The notes beneath the pieces were generated by a model, which was given only the letters and a program-made list of their open reading frames with translations, did no database searches and had not been told where the DNA came from. The translations under genes were made by a program, and so were the position numbers. A DNA stretch of 40,638 bases from Streptomyces sp. SM11 (lineage in GTDB: Bacteria > Actinomycetota > Actinomycetes > Streptomycetales > Streptomycetaceae), in assembly GCF_002910905.1 (NCBI RefSeq), contig NZ_NEUE01000279.1:1-40638 (forward strand), in the 5' to 3' direction. Positions 31,178 through 38,022 of this stretch are shown here, one piece after another; the first letter of the stretch is position 1, and each line of letters starts with the position of its first letter.

Positions 31178-32539
31178 TCAGACGTTGCGGAAGCGGTTGA
31201 TGGCGTCGATGTGCTGCTCGCGCATTTCCTGGTCGCGCACGCCCAGGCCCTCGCGCGGCGCCAGCGCCAGGACGCCGACCTTGCCCTGGTGCAGGTTGCG
31301 GTGGACGTCGTACGCGGCCTGGCCGGTGTCCTGAAGGGAGTAGACCTTGGAGAGCGTCGGGTGGATCTTGCCCTTGGCGATGAGCCGGTTGGCCTCCCAC
31401 GCCTCGCGGTAGTTGGCGAAGTGGGAGCCGACGATCTTCTTGAGCGACATCCACAGGTAGCGGTTGTCGTACTCGTGGTTGTAGCCCGAGGTCGAGGCGC
31501 AGGTGACGATCGTGCCGCCCTTGCGGGTGACGTAGACGCTCGCGCCGAAGGTCTCGCGACCGGGGTGCTCGAAGACGATGTCGACGTCCTCGCCGCCGGT
31601 CAGCTCGCGGATGCGCTTGCCGAGCCGCTTCCACTCCTTGGGGTCCTGGGTGTGCTCGTCCTTCCAGAACTTGTAGCCCTCGGCGTTGCGGTCGATGACC
31701 GCGTCCGCGCCCATGGCACGGCAGATCTCGGCCTTCTCCGGGCTGGAGACGACACAGATCGGGTTGGCGCCGCCGGCCAGCGCGAACTGGGTGGCGTAGG
31801 AGCCGAGTCCGCCGCTGGCGCCCCAGATCAGCACGTTGTCGCCCTGCTTCATGCCCGCGCCGTTGCGCGAGACGAGCTGGCGGTACGCGGTGGAGTTGAC
31901 CAGGCCCGGGGCCGCGGCCTCCTCCCAGCTGAGGTGCTGGGGCTTGGGCATCAGCTGGTTGGACTTGACGAGCGCGATCTCGGCGAGCCCGCCGAAGTTC
32001 GTCTCGAAGCCCCAGATCCGCTGCTCGGGGTCGAGCATCGTGTCGTTGTGGCCGTCGGAGGACTCCAGTTCGACCGACAGGCAGTGGGCGACGACCTCGT
32101 CGCCCGGGTTCCAGGCGTTCACGCCGGGTCCGGTGCGCAGGACGACGCCCGCCAGGTCGGAGCCGATGACGTGGTACGGCAGGTCGTGGCGCTTGGTCAG
32201 CTCGCTGAGCCTGCCGTAGCGCTCCAGGAAGCTGAACGTCGACACCGGCTCGAAGATCGAGGTCCAGACGGAGTTGTAGTTCACCGAACTGGCCATCACG
32301 GCGACGAGTGCCTCGCCGGGGCCGAGTTCGGGGACCGGGACGTCGTCCAGGTGGAGCGACTTGCGCGGGTCCTTGTCACGGGTTTCGAGCCCCGCGAACA
32401 TCTCCGCCTCGTCCTTGTGCACGGTGATCGCGCGGTAGGACTCGGGGAGGGGCAGGGCCGCGAAGTCCGCAGCCCTGCCCGCGGCGGAGCCGCCCTTCGA
32501 TTCAGTCTGCGATTGGATCGCGTCCAGGATTTCCTTCAC
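31178..32539 (-). CDS. ccr: Crotonyl-CoA carboxylase/reductase
   Basis: A 453-aa MDR-superfamily enzyme converting crotonyl-CoA, CO2 and NADPH to (2S)-ethylmalonyl-CoA. The NADPH site is LIWGASGGLGSYATQF. The four residues reported to hold CO2 in the Kitasatospora setae enzyme (Asn81, Phe170, Glu171, His365) align with Asn89, Phe178, Glu179 and His373 here, all at a constant offset of 8. It is therefore a true carboxylase rather than a simple reductase. The start is GTG 32539 with GGAGG 7 bases upstream. It is the first gene of ccr-ecm-mcl-mch-mcd, with a leader of about 220 bases and the twin-palindrome promoter. Confidence 0.96.
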   Translation of the reverse strand: MKEILDAIQSQTESKGGSAAGRAADFAALPLPESYRAITVHKDEAEMFAGLETRDKDPRKSLHLDDVPVPELGPGEALVAVMASSVNYNSVWTSIFEPVSTFSFLERYGRLSELTKRHDLPYHVIGSDLAGVVLRTGPGVNAWNPGDEVVAHCLSVELESSDGHNDTMLDPEQRIWGFETNFGGLAEIALVKSNQLMPKPQHLSWEEAAAPGLVNSTAYRQLVSRNGAGMKQGDNVLIWGASGGLGSYATQFALAGGANPICVVSSPEKAEICRAMGADAVIDRNAEGYKFWKDEHTQDPKEWKRLGKRIRELTGGEDVDIVFEHPGRETFGASVYVTRKGGTIVTCASTSGYNHEYDNRYLWMSLKKIVGSHFANYREAWEANRLIAKGKIHPTLSKVYSLQDTGQAAYDVHRNLHQGKVGVLALAPREGLGVRDQEMREQHIDAINRFRNV

Positions 32540-32892
32540 GGTGTTGCCTCCGGTGATGCGGCGTCGAGGGAACGCTTGAGGGGCCCTGCTGGCAGGGGGG
32601 TGCGGTGTGGAGGTGTTTGCCGTCGGTTCGGCGGGTGGAGCTCGGCTTTGCCCGGTGGAGCAGAAGGGTGCCTGTGACGCAGGCGTCCGGGCGCGCAGCA
32701 CGGTGGTTGCGGGGACAGCCGGCGTACGTGTGAGGTCTCAGCACGCCGGCCGCCCGGACACCTTCAACGTATGGCACTCTGTGACACCTGACAAGGCACC
32801 CAGTGCCAACAATTTCTCTCACTTGTCATCTCGTGGGCACGCATGAGCAACACGATGGGCGCTACGAGACGTTCTGTCCTGCTGGCGGGCGG
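32540..32892. other. Leader and promoter region of the ccr operon
   Basis: A 353-base gene-free stretch. It holds the ccr leader (about 32540-32758) and the twin-palindrome promoter (32766-32807). About 85 further bases run to the convergent side of a GNAT gene. A compound hairpin (GCCGGCGT 32718-32725 with ACGCCGGC 32743-32750, and inner TGAG/CTCA arms) lies near the predicted 5' end of the leader. I see no B12-box sequence. Confidence 0.6.
32766..32807 (-). promoter_or_regulatory. ccr promoter with twin-palindrome operator
   Basis: On the minus strand the order is GGCACTGGGTGCC (32795-32807), -35 TTGTCA (32789-32794), GTCACAGAGTGCC (32773-32785), one A, then -10 TACGTT (32766-32771). The spacer is 17 bases and the centres are 22 bp apart. 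The layout is the same as at etfB and the DUF35 gene. The ccr-distal half is the better match to GGCACTNAGTGCC. Confidence 0.8.
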
Positions 32893-33690
32893 CTACCCGG
32901 CCCGTCGGTACACATACGGCGTCGTCGTGCCGAGCGCCGTGAAGCCGAGCCGGGCCAGAATCGGGGCCGACATGTCGCTCGCGTCGACCTGGAGGTAGCG
33001 GTAGCCGCGCTCGGCGGCCACGGTGGCCCGGTGGGCGACCAGGGCCCGGTACAGGCCCCTGCCGCGCCACTCGGCGACCGTTCCGCCACCCCAGAGACCT
33101 GCGAAGCCGGTGCCGGGGTACAGCTCCATACGGGCCGAGCTGACCGGCTCCCCGCCGGCCGTCGCCACCAGCGCCACGAAGTCGTCCGGCGCCCGCTCCA
33201 GCCGCGCCAGCACCTGGTGGCGCAGCCGGCCCGCGTCCGTGCCGAACGCCCGCTCGTGGGCCAGCGCCATCAGCTCCACCCCGGCCGCGTCGGTCACCGG
33301 ACGCAGGACGACACCATCGGGCAGCCCGGCCCCGGGCCGGGAGGTCAGCGCCTCGACCGGGGCGACCAGCAGGGTTTCCGGCGGATCCGGTACGAATCCG
33401 GCCGCCCGCAGCCGGTCGCCCAGGTCGGCCGGCCGGTCATGGGAGTAGAGCTTCCACTCGAACTCCTCGTGGCCGAGCGCGGTGTAGTGCTCGATCTGGG
33501 CCCTGATCGCCGCGTCGGCCCCCGCGGTGTCCAGTGCCTGGTCCGACCAGACGACCCCGTTCCAGTCGTCGGGGCCGCCGACCTGGCGCACCAGGGGCCC
33601 GGCGCGCTCCACCCCGACCCCGGGGCCCTCGGCGCAGGCGTGTTCCCGCATCGTGCGGTCGTACAGGTCACGTACTTCATCGGTTCGCAT
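32893..33690 (-). CDS. GNAT-family N-acetyltransferase (double domain)
   Basis: A 265-aa protein. The C-terminal half is a clear GNAT fold with the acetyl-CoA loop (VAEWRGRGLYRALVAHR) and the ASDMSAPILARLGF end. The N-terminal half is a degenerate GNAT-like domain with the conserved EFEWKLYSHDRPADL stretch typical of a Streptomyces subgroup. The substrate is unknown. ATG 33690 is chosen by domain start. No ribosome site is visible, and the ATG sits in the loop of a perfect 7-bp inverted repeat (33682-33699). Confidence 0.82.
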   Translation of the reverse strand: MRTDEVRDLYDRTMREHACAEGPGVGVERAGPLVRQVGGPDDWNGVVWSDQALDTAGADAAIRAQIEHYTALGHEEFEWKLYSHDRPADLGDRLRAAGFVPDPPETLLVAPVEALTSRPGAGLPDGVVLRPVTDAAGVELMALAHERAFGTDAGRLRHQVLARLERAPDDFVALVATAGGEPVSSARMELYPGTGFAGLWGGGTVAEWRGRGLYRALVAHRATVAAERGYRYLQVDASDMSAPILARLGFTALGTTTPYVYRRAG

Positions 33691-33755
33691 GGGCGAACCA
33701 CACCACGGGCCCGGGGCCACCGCGAACGGGTTCACGCCCCGGCCCGCAGGGACCC

Positions 33756-34574
33756 TCAACGCTCCTTGAGCGCCTGCTGGATCGTCCGCATGACCTCGTC
33801 CAGCGGGGCGTCGGTGCGCGCCACCGCCACAAGGACCTCGCCGTCCGCGGCCACCGTCGCGGCAGGGGCCCGCTCGGGCTCGGCCCCCGCGGTCCGCCCC
33901 GCTCCGATGCCCGTGCCGAAGGTGTCGCGCACGATGGCGAAGGCGCGGTCGAGCTGGGCCTCCACATCGCCCTGGCCGCCCGCCCGCAGCCAGCGGCGGA
34001 GCACATGGTTGTGCGCGGTGACCACGGCGGACGCGGCGACCTCCGCGAGCAGCGGGTCGTCGTTGCCCACATGGTGGTCGCGCTCGTCGAAGTGGCCCAG
34101 GAGATAGCGGGTGAACAGCCGCTCGTAGCGGGCCACCGACGCGATCTCGGCCTCCCGGAGGGTCGGCACCTCACGGGTCAGTTTGTAGCGGGCCACGGAG
34201 ACGGCGGGCTTGGCCGCGTACATCTTCATGACTTCCTTGATGCCGCGGCAGACGGTGTCGAGCGGGTGCTCGTGCGCGGGGGCGGCGTTGAGGACGGCCT
34301 CGGCCCTGACGAGGGTGTCGTCGTGGTCCGGGAAGATGGCCTCTTCCTTGGAGCGGAAGTGGCGGAAAAAGGTCCGTCGGGCGACGCCCGCGGCGCCCGC
34401 GATCTCGTCGACGGTGGTTGCCTCGTAGCCCTTCGTGGCGAAGAGCTCCATCGCGGCGGCGGCCAGTTCGCGGCGCATCTTGAGCCGTTGGGCGGCGGCG
34501 CGCGTCCCCGCGGTGGTGGTCTCCGGGGCGTCGGTCGCGGCGGTGGCACGGGGTGACTTGGCGGGCTGGGACAT
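33756..34574 (-). CDS. TetR-family regulator (tetR2)
   Basis: A 272-aa TetR protein with the HTH at about residues 32-80 (LAAAAMELFATKGYEATTVD, GVARRTFFRHFRSKEEAIFP). It is homologous to tetR1 (2001-2717) throughout, including ARYKLTREVPTLR and the C-terminal VAVARTDAP segment. A long Ala/Thr-rich N-terminus precedes the HTH. -10 TACGTT (34581-34586, minus strand) lies 6 bases before ATG 34574, with no ribosome site. It sits between ccr and the hydroxybutyryl-CoA dehydrogenase gene. It probably controls one or both, or shares the GGCACTNAGTGCC operators with tetR1. Confidence 0.9.
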   Translation of the reverse strand: MSQPAKSPRATAATDAPETTTAGTRAAAQRLKMRRELAAAAMELFATKGYEATTVDEIAGAAGVARRTFFRHFRSKEEAIFPDHDDTLVRAEAVLNAAPAHEHPLDTVCRGIKEVMKMYAAKPAVSVARYKLTREVPTLREAEIASVARYERLFTRYLLGHFDERDHHVGNDDPLLAEVAASAVVTAHNHVLRRWLRAGGQGDVEAQLDRAFAIVRDTFGTGIGAGRTAGAEPERAPAATVAADGEVLVAVARTDAPLDEVMRTIQQALKER

Positions 34575-34580
34575 GGCATG

Positions 34581-34586
34581 AACGTA
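34581..34586 (-). promoter_or_regulatory. -10 box of tetR2, leaderless start
   Basis: TACGTT on the minus strand, 6 bases before the chosen ATG; the same hexamer at nearly the same distance is found at tetR1. Confidence 0.45.
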
Positions 34587-34665
34587 ACGCATCGGCGCAG
34601 GAGAGCGCGCCTGCGGGGGCGGGCCGCCGGAGGGTCCCAGCAGCCCGCCCCACCCGGCTCCCGGG

Positions 34666-36447
34666 TCAGCGACGGGCATATTCGCGGAAGCCGCGCCCCG
34701 TCTTGCGGCCGAGGCAGCCCGCGGCGACCAGGTGCTCCAGCAAAGGCGCGGGAGCCAGGCCCGGATCGCGGAACTCCGCGTGCAGCACCTTCTCGATGGC
34801 CAGCGAGACGTCCAGACCGACCACGTCGAGCAGTTCGAACGGACCCATCGGGTAGCCGCCGCCCAGCTTCATCGCCGCGTCGATGTCGTCCAGCGAGGCG
34901 TAGTGCTCCTCGACCATCTTGATCGCGTTGTTGAGGTACGGGAACAGCAGCGCGTTCACGATGAACCCGGCCCGGTCCCCGCAGTCCACCGGGTGCTTGC
35001 GGATCTTCGCGCACACCGCGCGGACCGTGGCGTGCACATCGTCGGCGGTCAGGACCGTACGGACGACCTCGACCAGCTTCATCGCGGGCGCCGGGTTGAA
35101 GAAGTGCATCCCGATGACGTCCTGGGGGCGCGCGGTCGACCGGGCGATGGCGACGACCGGCAGCGAGGAGGTGGTGGTGGCGAGCACCGCGCCCGGCCGG
35201 CAGACCTTGTCCAGCGCGGCGAACAGCTGCTGCTTGATCTCCAGGTCCTCGGCGACCGCCTCGACGGCGAGGTCGACCTCGGCGAACGCGTCCAGCGAAC
35301 CGGCCGCCGTGATCCGTGCCAGCGTCTCGTCCCGGGCCCCGGCGGTGAGCCGCCCCTTGGCCACCGAACGCTCCAGCGACTTCGCGATCCGGCCCTTGGC
35401 GACGTCGGCCTTCTCCTGGGACCTGGCCGCCAGCACCACGCCGTAACCGGCCTTCGCGAAGACCTCCGCGATCCCGGAGGCCATGGTGCCGGAGCCCGCG
35501 ACGCCGACGGACGCCACATCGCGCCCGGCCCCGGAGGCGGCGTCCGCCGCCGGGGTCAGCGCGTCGGGCACCACGTCCTGGCCGCCCGGGGCGTCGTACG
35601 TGTAGAAGCCGCGCCCGGCCTTGCGGCCGGTCAGGCCCGCGCCGCTGAGCTGCCCGAGGACGGGGGCCGGGGCGTGCAGCCGGTCGTGGGACTCGGCGTA
35701 CATCGCCTCCAGGACGGTACGGGCGGTGTCGATCCCGATCAGGTCCAGCAGGGCGAGGGGGCCCATCGGCAGCCCGCAGCCCAGCTTCATCGCGGCGTCG
35801 ATGTCCTCGCGGGAGGCGTAGTGCGACTCGTACATCGCGGCGGCCTGGTTGAGATAGCCGAAGAGCAGCCCGTCCGCGACGAACCCGGGCCGGTCGCCGA
35901 CCGCGACGGGCTCCTTGCCCAGCTCCCGGGCCAGCTTGGTGACGGCCTCGACGGCGGGCGGCGCGGTCAGCACCGAGGAGACCACCTCGACCAGCTTCAT
36001 CGCGGGCGCCGGGTTGAAGAAGTGCAGGCCGAGGACGCGTTCGGGGTGCTGGGACTCGGCGGCCAGCCGGGTCACCGACAGGGCGTTGGTGCCGGTCGCC
36101 AGGATCGCGGTGGGGGAGACGATCGCGTCGAGCTCCCGGAACACCTGCTGCTTGATCTCGTACGTCTCGGGCACCACCTCGATGACCAGCTCGGCCTCGG
36201 CGGCGGTGCGCAGTTCGTCGGACGTGCGGAACCGGGCCAGGGCGTCGCTCCGCTCCTGTTCGGTGATCCGTCCACGGCTCGCGGCCCGTGCGGTGGACGT
36301 TTCGAGGGAGGCGACGGCCCCCAGGGCGGCCGCCTCGCTGATGTCGATGCCGATGACCTCGCGGCCCGCCAGGGCCAGGACCTCGGCGATGCCGGTGCCC
36401 ATGGTGCCGAGGCCGACGACGGCGATGGTGGAGAGAGGGGTGTCCAT
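34666..36447 (-). CDS. Tandem-duplicated 3-hydroxybutyryl-CoA dehydrogenase
   Basis: A 593-aa protein made of two consecutive copies of the ~285-aa 3-hydroxyacyl-CoA dehydrogenase unit. Copy 1 has VVGLGTMGTGIAEVLALAG and LHFFNPAPAMKLVEVV; copy 2 has VGVAGSGTMASGIAEVFAKAG and MHFFNPAPAMKLVEVV. Each retains the catalytic His and the D-R-x-GF segment before the C-terminal helical domain (MGPLALLDLIG / MGPFELLDVVG). Such proteins reduce acetoacetyl-CoA, feeding crotonyl-CoA to Ccr. The fusion mimics a covalent dimer. Copy 2 has ASGSGTM in the NAD loop without loss of the G-x-G-x2-x-G glycines. The start is ATG 36447 with GGAG 8 bases upstream. Confidence 0.92.
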   Translation of the reverse strand: MDTPLSTIAVVGLGTMGTGIAEVLALAGREVIGIDISEAAALGAVASLETSTARAASRGRITEQERSDALARFRTSDELRTAAEAELVIEVVPETYEIKQQVFRELDAIVSPTAILATGTNALSVTRLAAESQHPERVLGLHFFNPAPAMKLVEVVSSVLTAPPAVEAVTKLARELGKEPVAVGDRPGFVADGLLFGYLNQAAAMYESHYASREDIDAAMKLGCGLPMGPLALLDLIGIDTARTVLEAMYAESHDRLHAPAPVLGQLSGAGLTGRKAGRGFYTYDAPGGQDVVPDALTPAADAASGAGRDVASVGVAGSGTMASGIAEVFAKAGYGVVLAARSQEKADVAKGRIAKSLERSVAKGRLTAGARDETLARITAAGSLDAFAEVDLAVEAVAEDLEIKQQLFAALDKVCRPGAVLATTTSSLPVVAIARSTARPQDVIGMHFFNPAPAMKLVEVVRTVLTADDVHATVRAVCAKIRKHPVDCGDRAGFIVNALLFPYLNNAIKMVEEHYASLDDIDAAMKLGGGYPMGPFELLDVVGLDVSLAIEKVLHAEFRDPGLAPAPLLEHLVAAGCLGRKTGRGFREYARR

Positions 36448-36699
36448 CACGGGACTCCAGAGTGAGTGACGACTGGGGGAGCACGGAACGCGCGGCGATG
36501 AGGGAGCGGCGCGTGGCGTGCGGAAGTTGCGTGTCGTGGAGCACGAGGCCGACGCGCGAGAGGCGCGCCCGGCCGTGAGGGGTGACGGACTCTGTCCCGG
36601 AGCCGCGTCGCACGGAAAAGCCGAACCGACAAGCACTCCGGATGGCTGCGTCACCAGGCCACCGGAGCCTGCGGGGAGTGTGCCCCGCTCAGATGAGAC

Positions 36700-36716
36700 T
36701 AACTGGCGAGTAACGA
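36700..36716. promoter_or_regulatory. Imperfect dyad upstream of hbd
   Basis: The minus strand reads TTACTCGCCAGTTA, an imperfect palindrome (ACT...AGT with T and A outside), about 250 bases before the dehydrogenase start. It resembles TetR-type operators of fatty-acid genes in form only. Confidence 0.35.
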
Positions 36717-36803
36717 GCGCGCCACCCCTGGATCCTTGTGCCCTGGACCACATGGACTCCGCGATGACTCCCCGATGCGGCCCGCACGGAACGTGTCCGT
36801 CGA

Positions 36804-36809
36804 TACGCT
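36804..36809 (+). promoter_or_regulatory. -10 box of the HEAT-repeat gene, leaderless start
   Basis: TACGCT ends 7 bases before ATG 36817; no ribosome site is visible. Confidence 0.45.
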
Positions 36810-36816
36810 GAGCGTC

Positions 36817-37389
36817 ATGGATGAGGAGTTCCGTTCACTCATGGACCGGCTGGAACCCGAGGCGGCAGGGTCACCGCAGTACGCCCGGCTCGTCGCCACC
36901 GAGGACCCCGAGGAACTGGCCCTGGTCCTCGTGGAGCCGCACCGGCCCCTGTGGGCCCGCGAGATGGCCGCCTTCCGGCTCGGCTGCGCGGGCGACCGGC
37001 GGGCATTCGAGGCGCTGGTGCTGCTGCTCAACCACCGCGACCCCGAGCGCTGCGTATCCGCCGCCCACGCCCTGGCCCGCCTCAACGACCCCCGCACCCC
37101 GAGGGCGGCCGCCGCCCTCGCCACCAACGCCCTGCGCACCGCCTACGCCCTGCACCCGGTGCGCCTGCTGACCGACCTGCGGGCTCCCGAGTCGGTCCCC
37201 GCCCTGGTCGTCACCCTCCAACGCCTGCTGGCCCCCGGCGACCCCCACTGGCGCGTGGCCCTGGCCTGTGTCGAGGGCCTCGGCCACCTCGCCGACGAAC
37301 AGGCCCGCCCGGTCCTCACGGCGGCCCTCCCGCATCCCCGCCTCGGCCCGGCCGCGGCGGAGGCGCTCAGCCGGCTGCCGGAGCGGTGA
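36817..37389 (+). CDS. HEAT-repeat (adaptor) protein
   Basis: A 190-aa all-alpha protein with four to five HEAT/PBS-lyase-type repeats, such as WAREMAAFRLGCAGDRRAFE, CVSAAHALARLNDPRTPRAA and CVEGLGHLADEQARPVL. Each has the paired helices and a conserved Asp between them. Such proteins are scaffolds; no enzymatic residues are seen. ATG 36817 is favoured by the -10 box 7 bases upstream. Its 3' end overlaps the convergent acetyltransferase gene by 23 bases. Confidence 0.85.
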   Translation: MDEEFRSLMDRLEPEAAGSPQYARLVATEDPEELALVLVEPHRPLWAREMAAFRLGCAGDRRAFEALVLLLNHRDPERCVSAAHALARLNDPRTPRAAAALATNALRTAYALHPVRLLTDLRAPESVPALVVTLQRLLAPGDPHWRVALACVEGLGHLADEQARPVLTAALPHPRLGPAAAEALSRLPER

Positions 37390-37930
37390 GCGGGCGGACG
37401 TAGCGCACCTCCGGCACCATGACCCCGCCGGCCGCGAAGTCCTCCTCCGCCCCGTCCGGCCGGAACCCGGCCCGCTCGTAGAACCGGCGCGCCGCCGCGT
37501 TCTCCCGGAGCACCCACAGCGCCATGCCGGGAGAACCGGCGACGGCGGCGCGGGCCGTCAGCTCGGTCAGCAGGGCGCGGCCGGTCCCGGTCCCGACGTG
37601 CTCGGGCAGCACGTAGATCGCGTACAGCTCGCAGCCGGGCAGCAGGCGGCCCGCGGCGCGGTGCGGGCCGGTGCAGGCCCAGCCGGTCACCGCGCCGTCC
37701 GGCCGTTCCGCCACCACGTGGACGGTATCGCCGCGTTCGGCGAAGTGCGCGCGTCGTTGCTCGGTCTCGCGGCCGATGTCCATCGCGTCCAGGTACGGCC
37801 CCGGAATCATGCCCCGGTACGCGTGCTGCCAGCCGCGCACCCGGATCGTGGCGACCGCCTCGCAGTCCTCGATCCGCATGTCGCGGACGGTGGTGCCGGC
37901 CGGGCGCGGGGGAGTGGTGGAGTGCCTCAT
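37367..37930 (-). CDS. GNAT-family N-acetyltransferase
   Basis: A 187-aa single GNAT domain. VRDMRIEDCEAVATIRVRGW forms the first strand/helix, LYAIYVLPEHVGTGTGRALL is the acetyl-CoA pyrophosphate loop, and ENAAARRFYERAGFRPDG is the C-terminal motif. The acceptor is unknown. It overlaps tail to tail with the HEAT-repeat gene. The start at ATG 37930 is chosen by domain position; GAGG is somewhat distant. Confidence 0.88.
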   Translation of the reverse strand: MRHSTTPPRPAGTTVRDMRIEDCEAVATIRVRGWQHAYRGMIPGPYLDAMDIGRETEQRRAHFAERGDTVHVVAERPDGAVTGWACTGPHRAAGRLLPGCELYAIYVLPEHVGTGTGRALLTELTARAAVAGSPGMALWVLRENAAARRFYERAGFRPDGAEEDFAAGGVMVPEVRYVRPLTAPAAG

Positions 37931-37981
37931 GGCGGTCCATCCTCGCGTGCGACCCGTGAAGCGCGCGCCCTGTTTTCCGGT

Positions 37982-38015
37982 GGGCCCGCCCCGGCCGGGC
38001 GGCCGGGGCGGGCCC
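37982..38015. terminator. Terminator after the alpha/beta hydrolase gene
   Basis: A perfect 15-bp GC stem (37982-37996 with 38001-38015, loop GGGC) lies 8 bases beyond the hydrolase stop. Confidence 0.85.
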
Positions 38016-38022
38016 GTCAGGC

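Larger units (their letters stand above)
36448..36816. other. Divergent promoter region between hbd and the HEAT-repeat gene
   Basis: A 369-base gene-free stretch. A dyad-like CTAACTGGCGAGTAACG element (about 36700-36716) may be an operator. The GGCACTNAGTGCC motif is absent here. The right side carries the -10 box of the HEAT-repeat gene (36804-36809). Confidence 0.5.

Noticed and set aside
32540..32765. Possible B12 riboswitch in the ccr leader, since Ecm needs cobalamin
   Set aside because: No B12-box-like sequence or matching structure could be recognised.
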